IMG/VR virus record: IMGVR_UViG_3300028388_004755
Coordinates: 1-29,490 of that record
Direction: 5' to 3' (one strand)
DNA length: 29,490 nt
From: a virus
Shown: positions 1 through 8,266 of the stretch, piece after piece
Layout of the letters: each line of letters begins with the position of its first letter
Position numbering within the stretch: the stretch's first letter is position 1
Position numbers and translations under genes: made by a program
Notes under the pieces: model-generated
Databases searched by the model: none
The model's input: the letters and a program-made list of their open reading frames with translations, nothing else
Told to the model about the DNA's origin: nothing

Positions 1-10
1 GTGGACCACC

Positions 11-2710
11 ATGGATGATCTGAAAGACCAGGTACTCGAAGCGCTGGCCAATGACAGCCGCCTCGACTTTAAAGAACGCAACGGTTCTTTTTTCCGCCGC
101 GGCCTGTGCCCGGAGTGCGGCAAGCGCGAAGCCTATTGCCCGGTTGAAAACCCCTGGGTGGTGATCTGCCCGCGTGAAAATGAATGCGGCGAACGCACCA
201 GCGTGCGATCGCTATTCCCCGACCTGTTCACCAACTTCACCGAGCGTTACGCCGCTACCGAAGACGACCCCAACAAAGCCGCCCGCGCCTATCTGGAAGT
301 TGGCCGGGGTTTCGATGTCGGCAAGCTGGCCGGGCAATACACCCAGGGCCAATGGCCTGTCTTCAACAGCGAACGGAAAATCACCGGGTACGTGCAAACC
401 GTCCGCTTTCCGCTCATGGACGGCTACTGGCACCGCATTATTGATAACCAAGACATCCAGCGCCTGGGCGGCGGTAAAACCCGCATCAAGAAAAACCAGC
501 AGACGTTCAGCGGCCACGGCTGGCAGCCACAGGGGCAGGAACTGAACGAAGGCGACTGGGTGCTGATAACCGAAGGCATTTTTAAGAGCATCGCCTTCAC
601 CGAAATGGCCAGCGAGCACCGCATCAAGACCATCGCCGCCATCAGCGCCAACAACCTGCCCATCGAGGTCATCAAAGCCCACCAGGGCCAGGGCATTATT
701 TGGGTGCTGGCGTATGACAACGACAACGCCGGCATCAACTTCACGCGCAAATACCGCGAGCAGCTGGACGACCTGGGCGAAGACTACCTGGTGGCCATGC
801 CCCCGGCGGGTAAAGACTGGGACGACCTGCACCGCCTGGGCGAGTTGACCGATAAAACACTCGATGCCGCCTTACTGCGTGGCCAGCTGCTCAGCGCTGC
901 CACAGCGCGTGAAAAAGCCTTCTGGATGTTTTGCCAGTCACCGATGACGCGCAGCCACCGCTACGAACACGACCGCGCCTGGTGGCGTGCCACGCTCGAT
1001 GACAAACGCGCTCGCGACAACTGCATCCACGAACTCGACTTCGACCACTGCTGGGCCGACCCAACGCCCCACCCGGAACGCATGAACGCGGTGCTGGCCT
1101 CAATGTCGTTTGAACGCATCAGCAACTGTGTGGCCGACTTCCGCTACATCGAGCGCGACGAACTCTTTGGCGACCAGACGTACTGGTTCCAGGTTGCCTT
1201 CAACAATGGCAACGACCAACACCTGGTCGGCATGGACGGCGGCGCCCTCACCTCACCCGCCACCTTTGCGCAAACGCTGATGAACGCCACCACGGCGGGC
1301 CTGTTCGATGGCAAACCGCGCGACCTGAAATACTTTCGCGACCAATGGTTCAAGCGTAAAACCAAGCTGGTGCGCTCGGTGCCCTTTGTTGGCTACGACC
1401 GCCAGACGCAAACCTACATTTTCCAAGAAGTCGCCTACCGTCACGGCCACCGCATACCGGTGAACGCCGACGGCTACATCGACAGCGGCAAACACCAGGT
1501 GAAAACCAGTCTGCGGTCGCTGCAACTGCAGCAAACAGAACAATTCGACCGCAGCTGGGTGACAGACTATTTGACCAGCTTTCACACCAACGGCCTGGCG
1601 GTGCTTGCCTGGTGGTTTGGCACCCTGTTCGCTGAGCAGATCCGCCAGGCGCAGGAATCCTGGCCGCTGCTGGAATTCACCGGTGAACAAGGCGCCGGCA
1701 AATCCACCGTGCTGGAGTTCTGCTGGAAACTGGTGGGTCGGGATCACCACGAAGGTTTCGACCCCAACAAAGCCACCAACCCAGGCCGTGCGCGCAGCTT
1801 TGTGCAGGTATCGAACTTGCCGGTCGTCTTGATTGAAGGCGACCGGGACGCCGACGAGCGTGGTGCACGCAAAGGCAAATTCGAACTGGATGAACTGAAA
1901 ACCACCTTTAACGGTCGCGGGTACCGGTCGTTGGGTGTTGCCAAACGCGGCGCCGACACGGAAGAGCTGCCGTTTCGAGGTGGCATTGTTATTTCACAGA
2001 ACGCCACCGTCGATGGCAGCGATGCGTTGCTGTCGCGTCTGGTTCACCTGCACGCCGACCGCAGCCACTTCACCGATGCTTCTAGCGCAGCGGTTAGCCG
2101 GTTGACGCAGCGCGACACTCAAGAGCTGTGCGGTTTCCTGCACCAGGTGCTGAGCCAGGAAAAAGTCCTGTTTGATGCCTACCTGCGCGAATACGCCAGC
2201 TGCCGGGCAGACATGAACCAAGCTCTGCCGGGTGTGCAAAACCGGATCGTGCACAACCACAGCCAAGTGCTGGCCTGGGCGCGAGTGCTGCCCATGGTCC
2301 TGGGCGCACAACTGACCGCCGACCACCTGGCCAAGCTGAAAGACCACCTGGTGAAGCGCGCCCAGGACCGGCAAGACCGGCTGAAAAAAGACCACCCCAT
2401 GGTCGAACAGTTCTGGGACATCTACGAGGCCGAAAACCTCACCAGCGACCAATTCGCACCGCCCACCTTTAACCATTCGAAGAACAGTCAGCAGATCGCC
2501 ATCAACCTGGTCGACTTCGAGCGCAAATGTAACCAACGCAACCTGGGCCGTCAGTTGGATTACACCTTGCTGAAACGCCTATTAGCCACGTCACAGCGCT
2601 ATGCCTTCCAGGGCAAGAAGCCGGTCAACTCGCAGTTGGAAAACCGAACGCTCTACTGCTGGACGTTCAGCAGCCAGAAAAAAGAAGGCACCGAAGACGC
2701 CCGCCCGTAA
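11..2710 (+). CDS. phage DNA primase-helicase (zinc finger, TOPRIM, P-loop ATPase)
   Basis: This 899-residue protein is a probable replication protein that primes and unwinds phage DNA. Near the N-terminus is a primase-type zinc ribbon (Cys33, Cys36, Cys43, Cys53, with Cys59 nearby). A TOPRIM domain follows, with the catalytic ITEG at about 187-190 and the acidic DND at about 236-238. The C-terminal half carries a Walker A motif GEQGAGKST at 558-566, followed by VVLIEGDRD as the likely Walker B region. The gene leads an early operon that ends near 4.7 kb. The ATG at 11 is a natural start, but the frame is open to the window edge, so a slightly earlier start cannot be excluded. The domains are clear; the exact family and whether it is the origin-recognition protein are inferred. 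Confidence 0.88.
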   Translation: MDDLKDQVLEALANDSRLDFKERNGSFFRRGLCPECGKREAYCPVENPWVVICPRENECGERTSVRSLFPDLFTNFTERYAATEDDPNKAARAYLEVGRGFDVGKLAGQYTQGQWPVFNSERKITGYVQTVRFPLMDGYWHRIIDNQDIQRLGGGKTRIKKNQQTFSGHGWQPQGQELNEGDWVLITEGIFKSIAFTEMASEHRIKTIAAISANNLPIEVIKAHQGQGIIWVLAYDNDNAGINFTRKYREQLDDLGEDYLVAMPPAGKDWDDLHRLGELTDKTLDAALLRGQLLSAATAREKAFWMFCQSPMTRSHRYEHDRAWWRATLDDKRARDNCIHELDFDHCWADPTPHPERMNAVLASMSFERISNCVADFRYIERDELFGDQTYWFQVAFNNGNDQHLVGMDGGALTSPATFAQTLMNATTAGLFDGKPRDLKYFRDQWFKRKTKLVRSVPFVGYDRQTQTYIFQEVAYRHGHRIPVNADGYIDSGKHQVKTSLRSLQLQQTEQFDRSWVTDYLTSFHTNGLAVLAWWFGTLFAEQIRQAQESWPLLEFTGEQGAGKSTVLEFCWKLVGRDHHEGFDPNKATNPGRARSFVQVSNLPVVLIEGDRDADERGARKGKFELDELKTTFNGRGYRSLGVAKRGADTEELPFRGGIVISQNATVDGSDALLSRLVHLHADRSHFTDASSAAVSRLTQRDTQELCGFLHQVLSQEKVLFDAYLREYASCRADMNQALPGVQNRIVHNHSQVLAWARVLPMVLGAQLTADHLAKLKDHLVKRAQDRQDRLKKDHPMVEQFWDIYEAENLTSDQFAPPTFNHSKNSQQIAINLVDFERKCNQRNLGRQLDYTLLKRLLATSQRYAFQGKKPVNSQLENRTLYCWTFSSQKKEGTEDARP

Positions 2711-2745
2711 GCGATGCATTAAGGAACCCACAGAAGGACACCCCC

Positions 2746-3108
2746 ATGATTCACAATCTCGACCGCCTCGCCATGGCCTGGCCCCGGCTGAACCTGGTGC
2801 AACTGCGCATCATCGCCGCCGTGTATGAGCAGCAAGGCCAGACCATGACCGAACTGGCGCTGAACCTCGACATTCGCCTGGCCACCGTCCAGTTCGAGTG
2901 CCGCACACTTTGCGACGGCCAGCGAGGCCGACCGGGCCATCACCTGCTGGCCATTTTCAAAGGCGCGGACAGCCGCACCCGCCAGGTGTTCCTGGCACCG
3001 CGAGGCTTGCAGATCGCCCGGCTGATCGAACCGTTGACCGAACACGAAGCCCCACCCTGGACAGCCGAGAATCAACCGGAACTGTTTACTCAAGGCCAGA
3101 GGGCATAA
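2746..3108 (+). CDS. small winged-helix (MarR-like) DNA-binding protein
   Basis: This 120-residue protein has a helix-turn-helix near its centre: helices run through RIIAAVYEQQG, MTELALNLDI and ATVQFECRTL, then a basic wing region with GRPGHHLL, then a tail beginning FLAPRG. This is the pattern of a small winged-helix regulator of the MarR type, though the match is from reading alone. It starts at ATG 2746 behind AGAAGGACA, 35 bp after the primase, and is followed 2 bp later by the membrane-wHTH gene. Its place in the early operon suggests control of phage replication or early transcription. Its target is unknown. Confidence 0.6.
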   Translation: MIHNLDRLAMAWPRLNLVQLRIIAAVYEQQGQTMTELALNLDIRLATVQFECRTLCDGQRGRPGHHLLAIFKGADSRTRQVFLAPRGLQIARLIEPLTEHEAPPWTAENQPELFTQGQRA

Positions 3109-3110
3109 CC

Positions 3111-4052
3111 ATGGCTCAACCGCTCACGCTGCCCTTTCGAATGGCCCTTTGGTGCGCCGCGCTAACGCTTGCCGCCGTCTCAATTGCCTGCGAAATTCTG
3201 CTACTGACCAGCCATACCGAACAGCCGCTTGATACTGCCATCGCCGTGGCGACCGGCACCGCACTGGTGGCCAGCCAATACCTGTTCGCCGCGCTCTCGG
3301 GTGCGTTGTTCCGCCAGCGCCGCCGCTTGGCCGGTTTTGCGGTTGCGTTGATCACCACCGTGTTGTTGGTCGTGAGCATTGCCGGCAGTACCGGCTTTCT
3401 GGAAAGCCGCTACACCACCGACCAAACCGCCAACACCCAACGCAGCGACGCCTACCAACTGCGCCAACAGGCCATTAACGGCATCACCGAACAGCAACAG
3501 GAACTGACCAACACCGCAGAAACGGCCCGCGCTAAAGGCAACACCTGGTACGCCGGGCAACTGCTCGACCAGGCCCAACAGCTGAACCAACAGCGGCTCG
3601 CTTTAGTGGCTGAACTGAGCACGCTAAACACTCCCGCCTCCAACAGCGCCAGCGCCCTGGCATTGGCGGCAGGCCAGGCGCGCTGGGTGTTGTGGGGTTT
3701 GCTGGCCACCCTAATCGACCTGTGCCCAGTGTTGGTGTTTGCCCTGTTAGGCAGCCCCGCGAAGGTATTACCCAGCGTTAAAACACCCAAGGCTCCCTCC
3801 AGACCAACACCCAAACAGAGCGTTGCAACAGCCGACCAACGGCCCAGTGAACACCCCATCGAACAGATGAAACAGGCTATTCGCCAGGGCGTGCTGGGAA
3901 GTCAGCTCGGTATTCGTGCTGCCATGCGAACGCTCAACACCACCAACTACAGCCACACCCGCCAAGCCTTCGACGAGCTGATTGAGGAAGGATTTCTGAT
4001 CGCCGACGGCAAAGGCTTTCACTACGCCAACCAAACTGAGGGAACCCTATGA
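3111..4052 (+). CDS. four-TM membrane protein with C-terminal winged helix
   Basis: A 313-residue protein not recognised by family. Three hydrophobic segments lie at about 11-33, 41-67 and 72-95. A polar, Gln-rich segment likely to form a coiled coil spans about 100-188, and a fourth membrane segment lies at about 192-213. After a Pro/Lys-rich linker, residues 248-306 look like a winged helix (EQMKQAIRQG, LGIRAAMRTLN, TRQAFDELIEEGFL). The start at ATG 3111 was chosen because upstream codons overlap the preceding gene and lack hydrophobic character. The stop overlaps the next start (ATGA). The architecture suggests a membrane-tethered DNA-binding protein, perhaps anchoring phage DNA or sensing the envelope; this is inference. 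Confidence 0.65.
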   Translation: MAQPLTLPFRMALWCAALTLAAVSIACEILLLTSHTEQPLDTAIAVATGTALVASQYLFAALSGALFRQRRRLAGFAVALITTVLLVVSIAGSTGFLESRYTTDQTANTQRSDAYQLRQQAINGITEQQQELTNTAETARAKGNTWYAGQLLDQAQQLNQQRLALVAELSTLNTPASNSASALALAAGQARWVLWGLLATLIDLCPVLVFALLGSPAKVLPSVKTPKAPSRPTPKQSVATADQRPSEHPIEQMKQAIRQGVLGSQLGIRAAMRTLNTTNYSHTRQAFDELIEEGFLIADGKGFHYANQTEGTL

Positions 4053-4270
4053 GCGACGCCGCCGACATCGCCAACGACCTGGTACTGGAAACCACCGAAG
4101 CGCGGATCCGCGCCCTAACTACCCAACGCCCAGCCAGCCATCAAACCCACTGCGAAGACTGTGGCGACAGCATACCGACCGCCCGCCGCAAACAACTGCC
4201 CTGGGCAACCACCTGTGTGCCCTGCCAAACCGCCCGCGAACAACAGGAGCGCCACCAATGGATGCGATAA
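4049..4270 (+). CDS. DksA/TraR-type C4 zinc-finger protein
   Basis: A 73-residue protein with the CxxC-x17-CxxC zinc finger of the TraR/DksA family (CEDC, then CVPC), including the usual GDSIPTARRKQLPWATTC stretch between the pairs and a short N-terminal helix. Phage members of this family, such as P2 Orf82-like proteins, bind RNA polymerase through the secondary channel and change promoter response without ppGpp. It overlaps the previous gene by 4 bp (ATGA) and the next by 13 bp, so it is translated within the early operon. The family is confident; the promoters it affects are unknown. Confidence 0.88.
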   Translation: MSDAADIANDLVLETTEARIRALTTQRPASHQTHCEDCGDSIPTARRKQLPWATTCVPCQTAREQQERHQWMR

Positions 4271-4449
4271 CTATTTTTGTCCGAGTACAGGAACTGGCTG
4301 ACCAATACGCCCGCGAACGCCAATTCAACGAACGCAGCAATAGGGTTTATCAACAATGGAAGGCCGATGGCGCCGAAATCGCCATGCGCGACCTGGCCAA
4401 AGAGATTCGCAGCGCCATGACAGCGCCTGAAGTTGAACGTGAAGCCTAG
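4258..4449 (+). CDS. hypothetical small helical protein
   Basis: A 63-residue protein, charged and probably all-helical, with ELADQYARERQFNER and MRDLAKEIRSAM as the likely helices. It has no signal peptide or membrane segment. The ATG lies inside the end of the DksA-like gene behind AGGAGCGCCACCA, a good ribosome binding site at usual spacing, which supports a real gene despite its small size. The family is not recognised. Its operon position suggests an early phage accessory protein. Confidence 0.6.
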   Translation: MDAITIFVRVQELADQYARERQFNERSNRVYQQWKADGAEIAMRDLAKEIRSAMTAPEVEREA

Positions 4450-4699
4450 TCAGTCTGCTGCCCTGCTGTGCAAAGATCCGGCCTTTGGGTTGTGGCTGGA
4501 TCGGCGCACAGCCTACCGCTATCAACTCGATATTCCCGACGGTACACACACCGAAACCGATGCCCGCGATTATTTATATCGCGCCTGCCAAATAAACAGC
4601 CGCTCGGAATTGGATGCCAATTCAAACGCTTTCGCGATTTATCAGAAAATTCGCGCTTCCTTCAAACGGTGGAAATTACGACAACCGGTTAGAGTTTAG
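4433..4699 (+). CDS. conserved-looking phage hypothetical protein (88 aa)
   Basis: An 88-residue protein opening with a TTG at 4433, or GTG at 4439, overlapping the preceding gene. It has a compact globular pattern: KDPAFGLWLD, DIPDGTHTETDARDYLYRAC, SRSELD and IRASFKRWK. The ACxINSRSELD..A...Y.KIRASFxRW layout looks like small proteins often found beside phage replication or recombination genes, but no named family can be given. It is the last gene of the early operon; sequence composition turns AT-rich directly after it. No cysteine pair or membrane segment is visible. Confidence 0.6.
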   Translation: MNVKPSQSAALLCKDPAFGLWLDRRTAYRYQLDIPDGTHTETDARDYLYRACQINSRSELDANSNAFAIYQKIRASFKRWKLRQPVRV

Positions 4700-4834
4700 T
4701 CAGTCAAAAGTGTTTTTCTAATACCAACAATAAAAAGCGGGCAATATAGCCTATTTCGAAGCATTTACCGGCAAATTAATGGCATTTTATTGATATTTGG
4801 TTCTTTTGAGTAAATCGAAAAATCCGTACAGTAT

Positions 4835-4860
4835 CTGAAAAACCACGGACGTTATTTCAG
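4835..4860. promoter_or_regulatory. dyad in the AT-rich island, possible operator
   Basis: CTGAAA at 4835-4840 and TTTCAG at 4855-4860 are perfect inverted repeats. The dyad extends inward by AAC/GTT if one unpaired A is allowed. It sits in the AT-rich 4700-4905 spacer, about 45 bp upstream of the TTG-start small gene, where an operator or leader hairpin could act. No convincing -35/-10 pair was found beside it. Confidence 0.3.
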
Positions 4861-4905
4861 AACCCGGATTGTTTTTATTGAACAGATTTTAAGGGAGTAC
4901 TTTTT

Positions 4906-5067
4906 TTGAATGACGACAGTTCCGCGCTGATCGATCTACTGATCAACCTACTCAGCCAACAAGGGGATATTGTGTTAAGTGATGCGGATAAGCTGGCGCT
5001 GATCCGTTACCTGGAATTGATCAAAGAACAAATGAGAAAGAAAAAACCAGCACTGGATGCTGAATAA
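4906..5067 (+). CDS. small TTG-start protein (53 aa), unknown
   Basis: A 53-residue ORF beginning TTG at 4906 and ending TAA at 5067, reading MNDDSSALIDLLINLL, then SQQGDIVLSDADKLALIRYL and a basic C-terminus (KEQMRKKKPA). The main support is a strong Shine-Dalgarno (AAGGGAG at 4891-4897) at about 8 bp, and a full amphipathic-helix pattern with normal codons. It stands alone in an AT-rich island between the early operon and the convergent ogr gene. The family is not recognised. It might be a small regulator; a chance ORF remains possible. Confidence 0.5.
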   Translation: MNDDSSALIDLLINLLSQQGDIVLSDADKLALIRYLELIKEQMRKKKPALDAE

Positions 5068-5080
5068 CGACCCAAACCGA

Positions 5081-5359
5081 CTAGGCGGCCTGAATGGCCG
5101 CCAGTTTATTCAGGATGCTGGTGCGTTCGGCCTTGGGTAAACGCTGCAAATAGGCCAACGCCATCTCACTGTTTACCCCGATCGGCGGCTGCAAATCGTG
5201 CTTATGGGCAACCGTTAACACCACCCGTGCCAAACATCCCTCGTTATCGCAATCGGCATAGAGTTCGCGCACGCCTGCAGTCACCTGGCGGGAGCTGCGA
5301 ACGTGCAAGACCGATCGTTGATTGCGTTCCAGGCAGTGGGGGCAATAAAGCTTCGCCAT
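5081..5359 (-). CDS. ogr: Ogr/Delta-type late transcription activator
   Basis: A 92-residue zinc protein beginning MAKLYCPHC, with Cys6, Cys9, Cys37 and Cys42 in the CxxC-xn-Cx4C order of the P2 Ogr / P4 Delta family. These proteins bind a dyad about 55 bp upstream of late promoters and recruit host RNA polymerase to switch on head, tail and lysis genes. The start at 5359 was chosen over an upstream in-frame ATG because it puts the zinc motif at the usual distance and has AGGAA about 7 bp before it. It reads the same way as, and lies just after, portal and terminase genes, so late readthrough may raise its level. A TATAAT at 5402-5407 gives it a likely promoter of its own. Confidence 0.88.
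   Translation of the reverse strand: MAKLYCPHCLERNQRSVLHVRSSRQVTAGVRELYADCDNEGCLARVVLTVAHKHDLQPPIGVNSEMALAYLQRLPKAERTSILNKLAAIQAA
5084..5102. terminator. hairpin between convergent genes
   Basis: GGCGGCC (5084-5090) and GGCCGCC (5096-5102) form a perfect 7-bp stem around TGAAT. It lies at the 3' end of the ogr reading frame, 16 bp past the end of the convergent 53-residue gene. The following rightward sequence, AGTTTATT, is only moderately T-rich, so this is a weak or bidirectional terminator at best. Confidence 0.4.
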
Positions 5360-5401
5360 GCGCCGGTTCCTGTGGTGAATGACCGTCTGAGTTGAGTGAG
5401 A

Positions 5402-5407
5402 ATTATA
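5402..5407 (-). promoter_or_regulatory. -10 element of the probable ogr promoter
   Basis: On the minus strand a perfect TATAAT lies in the short spacer between the portal stop codon and ogr, about 43 bp before the ogr start. No good -35 is seen 17 bp further upstream. P2 ogr is known to have its own promoter besides late readthrough, which makes this plausible. Confidence 0.45.
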
Positions 5408-5413
5408 CACTCT

Positions 5414-6421
5414 TTAATCCCCGCCACCGTTGGGTTTGTCGAAATCAAACTCGAATTTGAACCGCTCAAGCTGTGCGTTTAATTCCAGGTATGGCTGCAC
5501 TAACGAACTCACTTCATTGCGCCGGTAAAACCCTTCGGATTTTTCAATATCGCCAAAGCCACCGGCGTTGTCGGGCTTCATGCCAGCCAACACCGGTGGC
5601 ACACCGTGGGCGACGATGATGTCGTCAGCACTGATGTTTTTAACCCGCTCGAATTCGTCTTTTTGGCTGATGTCACCGACCGGAATGATCTGCACCGCTT
5701 TATCGTTACCGTTGGGAATATTCACGTACATCGAGCGGAAATTACCCACGCCTTTGCCGTTGCGCACCGCCTCTTCAATTTCCTTGCGCTGTGGCTCGCT
5801 CAAGTTCGGGTCTGTGGTGTAGAGGATGTAACCCAGGTGGCTGCCGTTTTTGTAATAGCGGCGGCGAAACAGCGTCGCCTCGGTATTCAAAAACACATCG
5901 TTGATGGCGGCAATCCACTCGGGCAAGCCATAGACCGACTGGCCAGTGTCGTAGTGGAACGCATGCAGCACTTCACCGGCGGCAAACTTCAGCGGTTCTT
6001 CGCCCGGCCGGAGCATCACAAAGCGGTCGTCTTTGCCTTTGCGCATGTTGAGCGCTGGCAAATGACGCAACCCCACTACCCGCCCCAGCCCATTGGTGAC
6101 CTGCTGCAGATAGGTGTTGCCGAAGGTGTCGAGGTCGCGTGCGGAACGGCGAAAATCGCGCAGGCCCATCAGCCCGGTTTCCTGAAACACGATTGCCATC
6201 TGGTTCACTTTGAAATTGATGCAACGGCGGTGCGTGCTGTTGGCCCGTGTCAGCGTATCGAGCCCGCTCATCTCGATCGGTGGCATGTAGTAGCCACCAA
6301 AGTCGTTAAAGTACACACCCAAGCCGAGCAGCGGGTTGTGGGTGACCAGTTCCGGTTCACCGAAAGACAGGGCCATCGAGGGTTGTGATGAAACGGCAGA
6401 CAATGCGGTGGATTCGCTCAT
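5414..6421 (-). CDS. Q: phage portal protein (P2 gpQ family)
   Basis: A 335-residue protein of the P2 gpQ / PBSX-type portal family, close to the 344 residues of P2 Q. Family-like stretches include the N-terminal GLGVYFNDFGGYYMPP, the central EVLHAFHYDTGQSVYGLPEW, the FRRRYYKNGSHLGYIL region, and the HGVPPVLAGMKPDNAGGFGD loop near the C-terminus. The portal ring forms the DNA gateway at one capsid vertex, binds the terminase during packaging and later joins the tail. Its ATG overlaps the stop codon of the large terminase, so the two are translationally coupled. Readings on the opposite strand here are shadows. Confidence 0.95.
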   Translation of the reverse strand: MSESTALSAVSSQPSMALSFGEPELVTHNPLLGLGVYFNDFGGYYMPPIEMSGLDTLTRANSTHRRCINFKVNQMAIVFQETGLMGLRDFRRSARDLDTFGNTYLQQVTNGLGRVVGLRHLPALNMRKGKDDRFVMLRPGEEPLKFAAGEVLHAFHYDTGQSVYGLPEWIAAINDVFLNTEATLFRRRYYKNGSHLGYILYTTDPNLSEPQRKEIEEAVRNGKGVGNFRSMYVNIPNGNDKAVQIIPVGDISQKDEFERVKNISADDIIVAHGVPPVLAGMKPDNAGGFGDIEKSEGFYRRNEVSSLVQPYLELNAQLERFKFEFDFDKPNGGGD

Positions 6422-8223
6422 TAAGCGGCCTCAGCTAAAACATAGGAAGACGTGGGTGCGCGGTGTGAATTCAAACCTTCAGCAATCAGCGCGTGCATGA
6501 TCGCCCAGGCGGCATCGGCATGGCCGATGTTGTTGTCGCGTTTGGCAACGTAGGTGATGCCGTTGCCGGTACTGGCGCGTTGAATGGCCATAAAGGCCAG
6601 CGGAATGTCGGCGTGGCTGTCGGCCCACTCGATGCGTTGCCCGGTGATCACCTCCTGGCCCTTGAGCACCAGGCGGGTTTTCACATCCTGGGTGTAGTGC
6701 AGGTTCATCGCAGCCGGGTAGAACTCCAGCACCCGTTCAAACACGCCGTTACCCGGCCCGGTGGTATCGATGCCAATGTGCTGCACGGTGTAGCGTTCGG
6801 TAATGCGGCGGATCAGCTCGGCCTGGTAGACCCAGTTTTGGTTGTGCATCACATGCTTTTCGAGCAGCCGGAATTTGCCGCCAGGGTTCGTAGGTGGTGC
6901 CAGCACGACCACCACCGCGCTGTCGCGTGAACGGCTTGGATCGTACCCCACCCAAACGGCGCGATTGCCAAAGGGACGTACAGCCTCGGGGTTAAAATCG
7001 GGCCAGCGGGCATCGCTGACAGCGCAGGCCAGCAGGTCGTTCAGGTTAAAGGCGGAATTGGTGTCGTCGATGAACTCGCAGCCGTAGAGCTGGGCGAAGG
7101 TGTCCGGATCGTTTTCACGCTGCAGCTGGTCGAGGTCGAACAGATCGCAACCGCCGTCCATGGCATCGTGCAAGGTGATGACCTTGCGGTACATATCGTC
7201 AACGCCGGTCCAGCCTTTGCGCAGCTGCTTGCGCGTTGGCTCTTTAAAGGGCGTGAGTTCGGGGCGTTTTTCCTGAATCTTCCGGTACTGCTCACCGCTC
7301 CACAGCACATAGGCGTCGTGGCTTTTGGTGCTGGGCGTACTGAAATAGGTTTTGCGGTAATGCTTATGTGAGGCGATGGCGCCGGCGAGTTTTTCCAGCT
7401 TCTGGAAATCGCGGATCCAGAAACACTCATCCAGGTAGACATGGCCACTCGGTCCCTGGGCGGTATTGGAGTTGGTCGATAAGAAAAACAGCGTGGCGTC
7501 ACCAGCGTCGGTGCGCAGGGTGATTTTTTCACCGCCTTTCAGCTCCACTCCAAACCATTCTAGCGCGAAGCTCTGAATGTAGGTTTTGAACAGCAGCGCC
7601 TGGGCTTTACTGGCCGATAGAAACACCTGGTTCTGGCCGGTCATCAAGGCATCGGCAAAGGCTTCGCGGGCGCAATAGAAGGTCCAGCCGATCTGGCGGC
7701 TTTTCAGGTAAAAGCGTCGGCGCTTATGGCGCACCGCCCATTCGTTCAACTGGTAACTGAACAACCCTTCCCTGAATTTCGACTCCACCACCTCAGCCGT
7801 GATGCCGGTGAAATCGTTCTTGCCGCGTTTGCCTTTGCGCGCCTGGCGTTTGCCCTCGGCGATGCGCTGCGGATCTTGCGCCTGGTTTTCCATCACCTGG
7901 CTGGTGGCCTGGTTCAGCATGGCCACCGGTGCTTCGGTGGCAGGCTGAGTGCGCTCTATCTCTTTACGCCGGGTGGTCATCAACCGGTCGATAGCGTTGA
8001 GATCGGCGTCTGTTGGTTCGGCCTTTTCCAACAACAGCAACAGCCGTTTGTTGATGGCCTCCAACACCGAATCTTCCTTCACCAACGCATCCCAACCGAA
8101 ACGATCGATCCAGGCATAGAGCGTGCGCCGTGGCACACGGGTTTCGCGTTCGATGTCGGCAACCTTGGCGCGGCGCAAATAGAGGTTGCGGGCCAGGTGA
8201 ATGGTGGCGTCGGTGTATTTCAT
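6421..8223 (-). CDS. P: terminase large subunit, ATPase/nuclease (P2 gpP family)
   Basis: A 600-residue packaging motor protein. An N-terminal helix-turn-helix (ADIERETRVPRRTLYAWIDRF region, about 22-43) precedes the ATPase domain, with a deviant Walker A KSRQIGWT at about 174-181 and a Walker B VYLDE at about 262-266. The C-terminal nuclease has the acidic residues of VGYDPS (Asp428) and HIGIDTT (Asp486). P2 gpP works with gpM to cut DNA at cos and to pump it into the prohead. The start was placed at 8223 (MKYTD), because the 30 upstream in-frame codons run through a strongly symmetric operator-like element. The ribosome binding site there is weak. Confidence 0.95.
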   Translation of the reverse strand: MKYTDATIHLARNLYLRRAKVADIERETRVPRRTLYAWIDRFGWDALVKEDSVLEAINKRLLLLLEKAEPTDADLNAIDRLMTTRRKEIERTQPATEAPVAMLNQATSQVMENQAQDPQRIAEGKRQARKGKRGKNDFTGITAEVVESKFREGLFSYQLNEWAVRHKRRRFYLKSRQIGWTFYCAREAFADALMTGQNQVFLSASKAQALLFKTYIQSFALEWFGVELKGGEKITLRTDAGDATLFFLSTNSNTAQGPSGHVYLDECFWIRDFQKLEKLAGAIASHKHYRKTYFSTPSTKSHDAYVLWSGEQYRKIQEKRPELTPFKEPTRKQLRKGWTGVDDMYRKVITLHDAMDGGCDLFDLDQLQRENDPDTFAQLYGCEFIDDTNSAFNLNDLLACAVSDARWPDFNPEAVRPFGNRAVWVGYDPSRSRDSAVVVVLAPPTNPGGKFRLLEKHVMHNQNWVYQAELIRRITERYTVQHIGIDTTGPGNGVFERVLEFYPAAMNLHYTQDVKTRLVLKGQEVITGQRIEWADSHADIPLAFMAIQRASTGNGITYVAKRDNNIGHADAAWAIMHALIAEGLNSHRAPTSSYVLAEAA

Positions 8224-8266
8224 GGCCGGGAGTTTACCGGCGAGTTGGGGCTTCGGATCCGGGTTC

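Noticed and set aside
5606-6388. Long rightward frame opposite the portal gene
   Set aside because: A GC-driven antisense shadow; the portal protein on the minus strand explains the coding signal.
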